From Dichotomocladium elegans (Eukaryota > Mucoromycota > Mucoromycetes > Mucorales > Lichtheimiaceae): a stretch of 64,000 nucleotides of DNA. How positions within the stretch are numbered: the stretch's first letter is position 1; each line of letters begins with the position of its first letter. The stretch spans positions 1-64,000 of the forward strand of contig JAIXMN010000009.1 in NCBI GenBank assembly GCA_025716815.1. The letters run 5' to 3'. The translations under genes were made by a program, and so were the position numbers. Of this stretch, positions 21,517 to 33,591 are shown piece by piece. The notes beneath the pieces were generated by a model, which saw nothing but the letters and a program-made list of their open reading frames with translations, was not told the DNA's origin and made no database searches.

Positions 21517-22181
21517 TTTTTTTTGCAAGACCTACCTCTACAAGTCATAGCGACGAACCATTACTATTACTACCGCTCTCCAGGATCTGTCTTTTCCTTA
21601 TTTCCCGCTGATTCCCCATCACTCAAGCTATTTTGCTATGCGCCATCCAATATATCCTTTGCATATCGATCATTCTGTATATATAGAGTACTGCATCTGA
21701 ATAAATTATCATCATGAAATCATTTCTTTGTCCCAGAATTGTTATATTGCAGAAAACGAGTATGATATGCTTTTGCGTTTTGCCACCGCAGTATGAGCAT
21801 GCTCAGTGCTGCGACCCTGATGCATGCGACTTAGCCACAGGTGGTTGCAGCGACATCTGTATTACAATAATAAAGAAAGGGACAGAGGCTCCAATGAGTC
21901 GAGGATAAGAAAAGTAACTTGGCGAGCGAGTAACGCATGCGTCATTGATCTGATTTCAAGGAACCCTTAAATCCAATTACGATGTTGGCCATTGTTCCCA
22001 CAGAAAAGAGTTTTGTAGACAAAACGATTTGTTTTATTACCTTTCAGAGGTTTATAAAATACCGAAATTTATCCTTCGGGGAAATTGAGGAGCAAAAGAG
22101 AAGGAGGCGAGATGCGAGTTCACCACGCATTAGGGGTATTTGGTTTGAGGCCGACAAGGTTAAAGGAGGCGCATTATAAAT
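21517..22181. other. Spacer before the M13 protease gene
   Basis: About 660 nt with no recognised gene. A TATAAATA stretch immediately precedes the protease ATG, probably too close to be its promoter. Confidence 0.4.
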
Positions 22182-24981
22182 ATGAGGCTTCCTGTTTCTA
22201 TTATTATTTATTTTCTTTCCTTGGAAGATCACTTTTTATTTACCTTAATAGAGATGCTGGGCCTCGTCACAGCAAGTTCGTTGACGCAGGCGACCACCGA
22301 CTGTACAAACCAAGCATGCCTTGCTAGTGCTCAATCCATCCAGAGCTACGTGGACACCTCCGTCAATCCTTGCGATGATTTTTATCAATATACATGTGGG
22401 TTTGGCGACGACGTTGACGTCTACCCCGCACTACTCGTACCTCTCCCGTCCTAAACACAAGACAACAATTTTCTTATGTAGGTCGCCAATGGATCAACTC
22501 CGTAGAAATCCCAGAGGACCAAGCTCGTACGTTTGTTGTTCTTCATATATCATGTGTATAGTCGATCGTTTTATGTCGTCTACGAAAGCTGATATTTCCC
22601 CATTCAAAAAGAGATTGGCACATTCCGGACAACAACAGACTCGGTTGCGTTGACGATACAGCGCATTCTTGAGGGTAGCTACGATGACCTGCTTGCTCAG
22701 AATCTCGCTCCTGACTTCGTCACACCTACCAACGAACCTGTCGACCGAGCATCGTTCGCCCAACTGCAGGAGTATTACCAGTCGTGCATGAACCAAGAAG
22801 CTGTGACAAACGCTGGCCCAAGCCCCCTATACGCTGAGATCGGAGAGCTTCAGAAGGCCATTGCATGGAATAGCAGCACAAAAGACCATGTATTTGTCCC
22901 TGCTCAACATGCAAAAGTTCTGACGAATCTCCTGGTCGATGCCGCTAATAAACTGACAGAGACCATGGTCTCATTTTGGGTGCAAGCAGATGACATGGCA
23001 CCTGATAAAAATGCGATTTTTGTGTACCAACCGTCGCTGTCTCTCTCGTCGAAAGAGTACTACTCCCAACCGTCGATCCTGGAAACGTACAAAAAGAGTC
23101 TCGTGGAGCTTGTGATGGCCGTCTTTGGTGCTGAGAAAAAGTCAGACATATGGATTGCAAGTGCCAAAAAAGCCAACGTAAAGTTATTGACGCACGAAGA
23201 AGTAGCGGACCTGGTCAGCCGCGTGATTGACTTTGAAACGAAGCTCGCCGAGTTTTCGCTCAAGAGGTAATGACGAGCAATTGCATGAGGTTGTAAATTA
23301 TCGGACGATCCCAGCATACTCAAGAAGATTGCGGCGTCATATAGTGAGGAGCTTCAAGATCCTGTCAAGACCTATAATCCCATGACGCTCGATGAGCTTG
23401 AAAAGGCATATCCAATTATGGAGTGGCGCACCTATCTTGCTTCGTTTGTACCTCAAGGCACACCCCTCCCAGATAAACTGATCAACACTACACCTGCCTA
23501 TTTCGAGAAGCTGACTGCCTGGTTGACCACCGGAAAAGTGTCACTCAAGACAATTGAGGACTACTTTAAGGTGCGACAGATGCTCTCGTGGACCTATTCC
23601 CTCGACGAAAACACACGTCAACTTCTGCAAAACATACATGGTCAGATCATTAGCGGGTCCTTCAAACTGCGAAAACGCTCACGTTTCTGCGTGGACATTA
23701 TCAATTCATCCTTTGGCCATGGCGTGGGCCGATACTATGTGATGACTAAGTTTGGTGGCGAGGCATCGCGCAAGGCCACTGACCAATTCGTGATGAATAT
23801 CCACAAGACCTGGTTGGATCGGTTAGGCAAGCTTGATTGGCTTGATGATACCACGCGCGCGGCCGCGATTGACAAGGTCAACAAGATCAAACATAAGGTT
23901 GGATATAGTACCGTGTCTCCCAACGTGGGGTCGCCCGAGTCTCTCAAGAAGTGGTACGCCCATATCAACATTACGGCCTCTTTCTTTGACAATGAGCTAT
24001 CCATCGCCAAGTCCCATGTTCGTCGGGCATGGGAGAAAGTCGGGCGTCCCGTTGACAAGGATGAGTGGCACATGTTTCCACAGGACGTGAACGCCTATTA
24101 CAGTCCTCAGACCAATGAGGTATGTGTCCTGCATATGTATGTATGTGTATCCTAAGTCTTGGTTTCTATCCGGATCCTTCTAGATCGCTATTCCTGCAGC
24201 CATTTTGCAGATGCCGATGTACGACCTTAACTGCCCCGCGTACCTGAACTATGGCGGTATGGGCGCCATCATTGGACATGAACTGACTGTTAGTGTTTAC
24301 TGGACGTGGAGTATGCTTTTTTTGAGTGAAGCCAGTATGCTTACGGTGATATTCTCTAGCATGCATTTGATAACATGGGTCGTATGTATGACGGCGACGG
24401 TTTTCTTCGGCAATGGTGGTCCAATCAGACCACCAAGATGTTTGAAACCCGTTCGCAGGACTTTGTCGATCAATACAACAAGTTCACCATCTCTGGTCCT
24501 GGAGGGGACGTCCACGTCAATGGGAAGGTAAAGAATTCCTTTTCCTCTTCGCTTGAAAAAGTAGGTTAACCTGCGTGGACATTTCCTATAGTTAACCCTC
24601 GGCGAGAACCTGGCTGATAATGGTGGACTGGCGGCAGCGTATACAACATTTGTTAACTTGTGGGCGAACCTCCCATCGTCCGACCGCACAGGCCTCCCTG
24701 GGTTAGACATGACTCCCGAGCAACTCTTTTTCATTAATTATGCCAGGACGTGGTGCGACAAGATCCGACCAGAAGAAGCCTTGAATAGGGTTTGTTTAGA
24801 TGCATACAGAAAGCCATTGAATATTAACAAAATAACGCAATTCTAGGTCTATTCTGATCCTCACTCACCCGCCCAGGCGCGCGTCAATGGTGTGGCTCAG
24901 AATTCTGCTGATTTTGCAAAGGCATTCAAATGTGATCCTGGTAGTCCAATGAACCCCGTGAAAAAAGCAAGCGTTTGGTAA
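22182..24981 (+). CDS. Secreted M13 (neprilysin/ECE-type) zinc metalloprotease
   Basis: Eight exons (22182-22395, 22482-22526, 22612-23266, 23315-24119, 24184-24288, 24360-24527, 24592-24789, 24847-24981) encode 774 residues. A hydrophobic N-terminus serves as signal peptide or anchor. Hallmarks are [11 protein letters not shown] near the start and YYQSCMNQ. The zinc site IGHELTHAFD has its HExxH at 605-609, with an intron between T608 and H609. The third ligand is in GENLADNGG (Glu669), and MNP is near the C-terminus. These enzymes cleave peptides at hydrophobic residues outside the cell. Five of the six neprilysin disulfide positions can be traced or are not testable. The pair linking the QSQC region to the C-terminal CRVW is missing on both sides: SQDF replaces the first Cys and the protein ends KKASVW. 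Confidence 0.93.
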
Positions 24982-25757
24982 TAGGAGCCGAAACATTCTT
25001 GTATTAGTAAAACACCAAAGAAGAGGGCGGGATACACTGTCGATAGTTTCTTGTGTTTTCTTTTTTTTCTTTCTAAAGACGTAACAAGCTAGATATTCCT
25101 CATATTTGCTCGTATTAAGATGATCAAGATAATGTCATGTCACCGTGATTCATACGTATCGGGAAAGGAGAGGTAAAGAGTGTAGATAACAAGTTGCGTG
25201 GATACGGGCAGAATGGTCAATGGACATCGCATGTATGTTATCAACGGATATTCTTAATGTCCTCTGCGTTATGATGAGGCGATAGCTTGTGCCATGAACT
25301 TCTGGTAGATATTTTAATACCACTCCCTGCTCCACAAACACTCGTCACCCTGGAATTGCCTCTATTGCTTCTCTTCAAAAGCCATGTCTCGGCCTTGCAT
25401 GTATACAAATACTTTTTGCGTAAAATTCCATATTATCGTGTCGGTAGGCAGAGGAAGAGGAATTCCCATCGATGGGTTGAAATTTGTTAGCCTACGGAAA
25501 AAATATACAATGTGTCCTATCCAAGCGCCCATTTCAAGAACGTGCGCGCCAAAGAAGCAGTGCTTATCCTGGGCACATCAGCGATCGCTTGTGTGAAAAT
25601 TCAATTGCTGTGTTTGCGAGGTGTCTCGATCCACCTAAAAGCTTACACAAGTTGCCTGCCTTCATGACCTTGGCCTTGCCGCGGGCCCTAACAGTAAGTA
25701 TCCTCCACTGTGAATTTTGATTTGAACATTGATTAGGTAACATTAGCCAATGTATCA
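24982..25757. other. 3' flank of the M13 gene, no gene seen
   Basis: Short non-homologous frames only. Nothing was recognised on either strand. Confidence 0.4.
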
Positions 25758-25831
25758 CAGTGACCGCCCGTTACAGTGATATGATATGGCCGGAAATAGG
25801 GATACCGCTATAACGGACGGTCAATCTACTG
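25758..25831. mobile_element. Small MITE related to the 17.4-kb element
   Basis: Starts CAGTGACCGCCCGTTACAGT and ends in the complement of CAGTAGATTGACCGTCCGTT, so both ends share the CCGTTA core and the CAGT start of the element at 17417-17587. It is only 74 bp and one arm carries extra bases, so it is probably a decayed or internally deleted copy. No clean TA duplication is visible. Confidence 0.55.
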
Positions 25832-27041
25832 TCTTCCTGCAAGAACACTACAACAGGATGGTCCTTCAAGTGGTAATAGTTTCCATGGCAGAGAATGTTG
25901 GGATCGTTGGCTTGTTATGCACCTACTTTTTTTTAAAGGTAGCAAGATTCGCACGGGCCACATTGGTACTGGTATTATGCTCATCGATCGGATACATCGT
26001 TCAGTTCTGCTTCTTATCGCGTCCGCAAGCTTACGCACGGAGGGTTTCGTGGATAAATGCAAGCTTATGCAGCCGCTTCTATGGGGAAGTCAAGTCATCA
26101 GCACGAATCTTCGAAAATCCCTAATGCACGGTCCAATTGTACGATTTTTTTTTAAAAAAAACATAAAGGCACCGCCTACATCATCCTAACCCAATATACA
26201 TACTTTTTTTGATCAAGCTATTGATTTGCTATCAACCAGATCCTGAATGGTTGACTTCGCAAATACGTATTTTATTTATCTGGTGCCATGTCATATGAAC
26301 AAAACTAGATGCATACATGTAGACGCCAAGGAATGGATGTGATATGATGTTGTATGTTCTAGCGAAAAACATATAAAAAAAAAGAATACACACGCAACCC
26401 TCAAAAGATGATAGAACATTGTTGTTCGGGATTTACACTTGTAAGAGCAACTGCCATTCCTAGTATGCAGCAGGAAAGTTAATGTACACTTAGAACAAAC
26501 GGAATACTAAAACCTGCTGCATGTCTAAGGCAACTATAGCTCAAGCGTCTGTGCTATGGGTACCTAACCTGTTGTCTTATTGAGCAATTACAAGAGTAGC
26601 CAGTTGAAGGGAGCATCCACGTGTAAACAAGCATTAAAGGGGCAATAAAAGGAAAAGCGCCGAAGCTCATCGTGCAGATATCGCCCATGTAGGTTCTGAG
26701 GCGGATTGTAGAGAGAAAGTGGGAGTAGACGAAATACCGCAGCGACTTCACTCTCCAGGCAGAGACTTTTGTTACAAAGACTGGAACCACTGCCCCACCC
26801 CTTCAGCTATCTTGTGTGAGGAGCACTATAGACACAGGCTGTGTTATGCAACATGTACATTAACATCGTCCGTTGATATCCCACCCGATGTCCAATTCAG
26901 GAGTCCTTCATGAAATTATCTTTCATTCATTACTGGGCTACCTATCTTCTAATTCCACATTTCCCGTTGATGGTGGAATAGATATAGTTGGTCGTCCAAG
27001 AGGAAAAAATAAGAAGTGATAAATGGCTTTATTGGGCGGTT
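25832..27041. other. Gene-poor stretch
   Basis: About 1.2 kb without recognisable coding sequence or RNA gene. Confidence 0.4.
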
Positions 27042-27307
27042 TTAACGAAGGCGACGGGCCTCACGCTCAGACTCGAGCAAGCACAAGATGTCGTTCTCGC
27101 GGACAGGGCCCTTAACGTTGCGAATGATGCTGCGGGCAGTGTCGTCCATGAATTCAACGCGCACCTGGGTAACGCCACCACGGGAGCCGGTACGGCCGAG
27201 AACTTTGATCACTCTGGCGAGCTTGACGGGGGTCTTTTGGGCATCCTATCATCCATCCGTGATGTTAGGTAATCCATCTGTCGATTTATCCATCCATCAC
27301 CTACCAT
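27042..27307 (-). CDS. RPS28: 40S ribosomal protein eS28
   Basis: Exon 2 (27245-27042) encodes [20 protein letters not shown], then [12 protein letters not shown] and ends [10 protein letters not shown], an unmistakable eS28. Exon 1 is the initiator codon alone (27307-27305): the genomic sequence reads ATG|GTAGGT and splicing a 59-nt intron ending GATAG puts ATG directly before GAT. The product is 68 residues, the normal length. The protein sits at the mRNA exit channel of the small subunit. Codon use is C-biased, as in the uL6 gene. No other in-frame ATG can start the protein without losing the conserved N-terminus. Confidence 0.95.
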
Positions 27308-29725
27308 GGTCGTCTAGGGCGAAATAAAGGAAGGATTTCAAAGTGGTGGGCGTGCGTCGATGCGCTTACCCGACAGTTTGAGGCGGGTGGTTGGCTGGGA
27401 GGATGTGAATGGAGCCGTCCCCGACCCGGACAAGGTCGGACATTGCAATTAATTCGTCGGGCCGGGTAAGTCTTTCCTTTGCAGCTTCAGGAGAAAAAGC
27501 TTGCCGGACCCGACCCGCAGCGTATGCAATCAGACACACAGTAACAGTATCTCACGCTTTATTTTATACACACGTTGGTAGATGACCGCAACTGCCCAGT
27601 TAATTAGCGATGTGGCAAGCCAGGCGATTGCGCGTCTAGCGTGCCTACTCCTCGGGTACAGTTTGTTCCGTGTGTGTGTAACCTCCCCGGCAAACCCTTT
27701 TTTTTCCTCCTCCGTACTTTATCGTTTCGTAAGAACGTGAGGCTGTTCAGCCAGCATAAGCGTTTGGGTAAGTGCCATTTGTAATCTTCATTGCTGCATT
27801 TCACTCTTTTTAACTATACCTAAGTTTCTGGGATTAACGCTTGAGCTGGTTAACAAAAGCACGGTGGGATAATAGGGTAGAGACCGCATGCCGATCATAT
27901 AACCTTGGTTTTTTTGCGAGGCATTGTGTGTAGACTGAGAGCTTGGCAGATTGAAAAGTCAATGGAAAGCCACAGCTCACATTCCCCCGTTCGACATATA
28001 AACTGAATATGTAAACTCGACACATCCAGTCTTCACCCTTCAGCAGTATCTCCGTGCAATTCTTTATATAACAGCGTAGTGAAGAACGCCTGTTGTATCA
28101 TCCACTTGATAATCCATTCACACGCAAGTACTCTTCGTTTTCGTTTTTAATATTTTAGGGAGAAGGGATACAGTTTCCTTCATAAGCATCCTCTCGTTTC
28201 CATACTTTGTTGCCAACCAAGTTTGCGTTATGTGATCATGGATACCACGACATCAATAGATAGTATTTGCGGTTCAATAGAGGCAATTCATGCGTGTAAT
28301 AAACCGATGAAATGATGATATTAGCACGTCGAGTCTATTTGCTGTCACATAGCAGGCTGTATGACTCTCCTCCCACCCGGCTCACCTACAGGGTGTTTCC
28401 TCTCCATTCATTGAATGGAGGGTGGCCCAAGTATCTTGCTTATCGCATTTTAACCCTGCGACAACAGGGCCGGAAATTTATACATTTCTTTGTCAATGTC
28501 TAACAATGGTTCTGTGCAACTTAGAGAAGAGTTTGCTGAGAATGCGTAAATAAGACGCAAGAGGCATGCTGGGTGGATCGAGGATCCAAAACAACGCAGT
28601 AGTATTCAGTTCTACCGATGCTGCTGGCAACCAGCCTGAGCATCTCTTCAAAACAGAAGCTATTTGACAAATGATTACATTCCTCCTGCCATTTCTGGCG
28701 ATCGACCTTCTGCTAAGCATTCCTACGGGTGTATTATTAACAAAGAATTCGTGAGTCCTCGCACTGCGATTTTCTTAGAATATAACAAAACCCATATAGT
28801 GCTTATTCCATTCCCCTCCCAACAGGATGCCAGCGAGAGAATTCCACCAGTAGTCTCTGTCTTCATCAAGCAACAGGTTGAACACCATATGACTTGGATC
28901 AATAGCCAGCATATGTTACTGATGAGTGAAGTACTATCCCAAGTACAGTACAGTATAGTATTACACAATGAAGACCTTCCTGCGTTGGAACTCACGTCTA
29001 TCGTCATCAATGGAGGAAAACCTTTGTTTGTGGGGTGTGAACATGGTACCTGACAATGTTCATATTTACAAAGAGATCACTGAAGCACAAAGAAACACTG
29101 CCATAGCTGCTGACAATGATGCGTTATGAGGCGTGCAGCGATTTAGATGCCTCTCTTGATATCATGATAACGACAATGTAGCCATTAGCGGCTGGCAGCA
29201 AGGATGGCAAGGCAAAATGCAATTTCATATTCCGCGAATAAAAAAGTTCCACTTGCTGAATAGCCAATAGCTCGCTCGGTGTATGCGGGTTTTGTGGGTA
29301 ACTTCGCGGTATTTGTGTAAAACTATCTTAATATATATCTGTTTAATTATTTCATGAAGGCAAGAATCTGGTACAGCCTTTGATAACTCTCGATGGTCCA
29401 TGATAATTAACAGATATCCTGGATAGTACCGAAACGTAGCCCTTTTTTTCAGTTTAATGCGGCAATTTTGTTGCTCCAACAACGAATATGCTCTGTTTCC
29501 TGGACTGTCGAGAACCTTCATCGTGTCAACTTGGTTGGCATACCGCCGTATCCTTACAGAGGTGGTGTTTTACGCGGATCTGATTTCCGCAGGGCATAAC
29601 TTAATTCGATACGCTGGGGATCAAAGAGCATATTGCATAACACTCTAGGGGACCTTCGACCTTCGCTTTCGAAGAGGGGTATAAAGATATACATGTTGGT
29701 CATTACATCTTTTTGGAGTTGGGTA
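27308..29725. other. Long gene-poor region
   Basis: About 2.4 kb upstream of eS28. The first 250 nt are GC-richer and presumably promoter. Frames at 28664-29053 (+, 129 codons) and 29225-29521 (-, 98 codons) show no family resemblance, biased codon use or splice support, and are not called as genes. Confidence 0.4.
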
Positions 29726-30904
29726 TCATTGTAATTCACTGTAACGTTCCTGTGTAATTTGAAGGACCGTCCTTCTCGGTGATGATGTACTAATTTCCTG
29801 AGTACCAAGACCAGCACGGTGAGCTTGCGTTTTTGGGTTGATGGGGGCAATGATACCATCTGTCCCAGTAACGCCCAGGCTCTGGCCATCCTCCCATCCC
29901 ATTTTTTTCAGCATAAGATTGCCGATCCCTTGTACCGGTGTATCTATTGTTATCCTATCTGTCACACTTTCGGGTTGATGCTGTTCGGCGGCTGGCGGTA
30001 CGGGTGCAGGACGCAAGTAACTGGGGACCGTGGCATACAGGCGGCGTCTCCGCTCGGCCGCATCCACAGTCTCTACTGCAGCTCGCCCTTTCTTCGGCGC
30101 GAGCGACCGCTTTCGTCGACGAATCTCCTCCATCCAATCGACCTCTTTTTGCTCCTTGGGCTTCAGGTCAAGAAACGCACGGCTCCTAGTCTCTCCCATC
30201 GTCGACGGTGTTATTTTGACCTTTTTTCCGTTTCGTTGGCTTATGTCGATTACGTTATCCGCCCGTGTTCGACATTGATCACACCACCACCCTTTCCTAT
30301 GGCCATGAACCTGGAATACAGTGGAACCGATCGTGATGACATCAAGGTCGTCGAGGCGGACAGGCACGCTGCTGGTTTTTGGATCCGAGAGCCGGACATT
30401 GTTTACAAATGTTCCATTCCGGGATCCGAGATCGGTAACATAAAAGCCACGCTCATCAGCGTCGTCGTTGTCATTATAGAAGATCTGACAATGGAACTTG
30501 CTCACAGGCAGCTCGGGTAAGCGCAATCGCCGATCCCAGGAGCGATCCCGCCCGACCGGGAGACCTTCTTCGTCCACGATAAGAATATGTCCCGGAGTTA
30601 ACAATGACGAACTGATAACGACAAGCCGCATCTCAGCAGACGTCTTTATTGATTCACTGCCGTCCTTTTCTTCTTTTTCATCAGCAAACAGGACTGTGAA
30701 GTACTGCTCTTCTTCCGGATCGTAACGGGAGAATTCCTTGGTGACTGAATCGTACCATAAATCGGTTTCGGTGTCGTATAAATACTGTGAATCGTGCTGC
30801 CCATGTGTAGCCACGTCATGCTGCGGCACTTCTTGGTAGGTCAGCTGTAAGTCAGCATCTACGCGATCGAAAGACTCGTCCAACGGAGGGTCATGCGGGT
30901 TCAT
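29726..30904 (-). CDS. FHA + G-patch protein, AGGF1-like
   Basis: Intronless, 392 residues from the ATG at 30904; an upstream in-frame ATG at 30970 would add 22 hydrophobic residues and is less likely. Domains in order are an OCRE-like aromatic repeat (YLYDTETDLWYDSVTKEFSR, about 40-60), then an FHA domain (about 90-200) with VGRD, LPVSKFHCQIFY and DLGSRNGTFVN. A Trp/Cys segment (GWWCDQCR) and a C-terminal G-patch (GIGNLMLKKMGWEDGQSLG, about 325-375) follow. This order is that of AGGF1/VG5Q, which is linked to splicing and nuclear signalling in animals. FHA domains bind phosphothreonine, and G-patches recruit DEAH helicases. Confidence 0.88.
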   Translation of the reverse strand: MNPHDPPLDESFDRVDADLQLTYQEVPQHDVATHGQHDSQYLYDTETDLWYDSVTKEFSRYDPEEEQYFTVLFADEKEEKDGSESIKTSAEMRLVVISSSLLTPGHILIVDEEGLPVGRDRSWDRRLRLPELPVSKFHCQIFYNDNDDADERGFYVTDLGSRNGTFVNNVRLSDPKTSSVPVRLDDLDVITIGSTVFQVHGHRKGWWCDQCRTRADNVIDISQRNGKKVKITPSTMGETRSRAFLDLKPKEQKEVDWMEEIRRRKRSLAPKKGRAAVETVDAAERRRRLYATVPSYLRPAPVPPAAEQHQPESVTDRITIDTPVQGIGNLMLKKMGWEDGQSLGVTGTDGIIAPINPKTQAHRAGLGTQEISTSSPRRTVLQITQERYSELQ

Positions 30905-31234
30905 GATCGGCAAGAGAAAGGAGAGAAGGAGAGCATTTTCTCTTTTCGTCGCTCCGACAGCTACTCTCATTTTTTTTCTCCCCTTGAGCTGAGCAGGAAT
31001 AGACCATCGTGTTATCCTGATCTCAGCAGCCGAAAGCTCTTTGTATCGCAGAGTAGATATTCTATAGACCTTTCCCTATCTCGTTTCTTTCCGACTCTAT
31101 TGTTAGGGGAAACAGTTAGTTTTTTCAGCACCTGGAAAAAGGGAGGTGTGGCAAAGAAAAGGTATTAAATAGAGATGGCGACTGGATCTTTTCTCCTTAT
31201 CACTTCTTAAACCCTTATACGTTTTTTCTCCCTC
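30905..31234. promoter_or_regulatory. Divergent promoter region
   Basis: About 330 nt between the AGGF1-like gene (minus) and the secreted-protein gene (plus). It contains pyrimidine-rich stretches and TATTAAATAG at about 31164, which may serve as TATA element for the plus-strand gene. Confidence 0.35.
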
Positions 31235-32061
31235 ATGAAGTTCATCATTTTGATCCTAGTTTTGCTTGGTGCTACTGAGCTTGGTTTTGCTTCTGCGGTA
31301 TGTTCGAGAATACAAATCTAATATCTTCAGGTCCGCATCGGTAGTAACGTAATTCTCAATCATTCAGTATGACTCTAGCACGATACCAATCGGCATCACC
31401 TGCGCTTGGAGCTACCGCGAGCAGGCAAAGGATCTGGCCCGCAATCTTCACTGGTTCCGCAATAGAGTGGATTCCGTCGATAAAGAGAAGTCCCGTGAAA
31501 TTGAGGTTGCCAACCAGACGAACACCCTCTTTGATAAATTGCCCGACGCAGCAGATGGAGGGATGCCCCATGGGATTAATGATCCGATCAACATTATCAT
31601 CAACCGTGCTAGGTATTGGTTGTATGGGCAACAGGATGACAAGGGGAATGTCCCCGGGAAGAAGCTTATTGCTGCGGAAAAGAAGGAAGGAACCTCCGTC
31701 AAGGTTAGAACGCTATGAATAAGGAAAGAATCAGGTACTAAGAAACGAGGGGCTCGATAACATATTTGCACAGGTCACTTTCCCAGCGACACAAGAAGTG
31801 CAAGATAAAGCTTCTAATGAAAATCCTAGTGCATTTATGAGGCTACATCGATATGTATTTGGCGAGTCGGCCGAGAAACAGCTACATAGTGACTCTCCGC
31901 CACCAAACGACCAAGAAGGTGGCAACAGTAGCAAATACCCAACAACGATAGACGCCGGTGCGAAAGGGCATGAAAACCATGAGCTCTCTAGGATGATCCA
32001 AGGATGGGCGCAGGCACGATTAAGGCAGTGGGTGGGATGCCAGTGTCAATGCGCACTGTAA
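31235..32061 (+). CDS. Secreted protein of unknown function
   Basis: Three exons (31235-31297, 31368-31703, 31774-32061) give 228 residues. Exon 1 encodes just a signal peptide (MKFIILILVLLGATELGFAS) and its end coincides with the predicted cleavage region. The mature part is hydrophilic, with one N-glycosylation sequon (NQT), a Pro/Gly/Asn-rich stretch near residues 165-190 and a Cys-rich tail (WVGCQCQCAL). No domain was recognised. The gene is probably a lineage-specific extracellular protein. Splice junctions are all GT-AG and in frame. Confidence 0.6.
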
Positions 32062-33591
32062 ATTAATAGTCTGTACCCTTGCACACAAAATGTCATCAAC
32101 TTCAAACAATAACTCCGACGAATCACCCACCCCATCCCAAAAAACCCTCATGCGCAGGACGATGGCGTTTGATCGATGTTAGATATTAGGACTTTTTGTG
32201 GTTTCTGCCAGCTTTATAATAAACCAATCTTTCTCAAAAGACTGTTTCCAACCTCATGGCAGCTCGCCTACAATTTCGAGGACAGCAGGGAGGTCACAGC
32301 GAAGGTAAAGTGGTTCGAACAGTAGCTGAACATTTCGAGGTTTCGTAACAAGTTGTGTGTCTTTCTTGACGATTAGCATTCATATTGGCTTCAAGCGAAA
32401 TATCATTTGCTAAATTAAAAATCGCTCATTCTATAGATACACCTAAAGAGAATGCAACAGTGAAATGTATGATCGAGATGAAGACTGAACGTAAAATGGG
32501 TTGACTGCAGTATACTGACGGCACTGATATCTGAAAAAACTTAAGGCTACCCTTGGTACAAAGATATTATCTTGCCATCGACAAATCCATCAGCGCAAGA
32601 GTAGAGGGTATCCCTATAAACTTGCTTATGAAGGTTACTTGGATATTGATATTGTAAAATGCGAAAAAATGGGTCTAAGGCATATTATTTGTGATAGCTA
32701 CAGATGATCAAGATATATGGACGTTAGGTCAAAAGCCATACTTTTTAGCTTCGAGCACCGTTGTTAGATCCCTTAAGTGTTTTACATTCCAAGACCTTAA
32801 GCTTTGGTGGTATTTGTCATACCTGGGATTTCGCTACAGCGATATACTTTTAGCAAAACCCAAATCGTTCGGCTGTCAATGATGCACCGAACAAGTATCA
32901 CAGCAGAAAAAGTGATACTTACTTATTATCTCCTTTTATACTGGACAAATAATAAAAGAGACGGCTTTATAACATCCAAAGAAGTCCTGTTGAGGTCGAG
33001 AAAAGATGAAGAATTGCAGCACCAGTGGAAAAATCTCAGTTCACAAAATCCCGTTGTGTTCTTGTGTCAGAATATGATGACCATATCTTTTTAAAAGCAT
33101 TTTAACTCATCGTTGAAATACTCGAAAATAAACAGCTAGATGTATTGTTACGGTCACTGTATCATAAATCTCTCTAAACAACGAGATTTCCTACCGTGAG
33201 GCAGTTGTTTAGTTCATTGGGAATTTAAGGTTACATTGTTCGATCAAATGACATCATATCAGCACATAGGATTCTTTACACAAGTTTCAAATACCCGAAA
33301 TTGTGACTTCATTTTCCTTTAATGGCTGTATTACTATCATTGGCGACGATCAGGTTCAGAATCCCTCGCGTGCGGGTGCTATTCATTAATGTGTTAGAGT
33401 ATGAAAACAAACGAGAGGACTGCGGGAATGTACGGATTAGGACAGCGGAGATTAGGGAGGGGGCTTGTAAAAGGTTTTCGGCATAAAAATGAAGCCATTT
33501 CGGCTACTGAGTTCACTTTGCATTTTTTTATTGTCTCCGCTTCACACAATTTTCAGGCTACTCTTTCACTCATTTATTTCCACCTTTGCTC
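32062..33591. other. AT-rich gene-poor region
   Basis: About 1.5 kb, clearly AT-richer than neighbouring genes. No gene, RNA gene or inverted-repeat element was recognised. Confidence 0.45.

Noticed and set aside
28664..29053. 129-codon plus-strand frame in the gene-poor region
   Set aside because: Frame length is within chance expectation, codon use is unlike the genes here, and no splice or promoter support exists.
29819..30520. A 233-codon plus-strand frame over the AGGF1-like gene
   Set aside because: Antisense to a well-supported FHA/G-patch gene and without recognisable domains.
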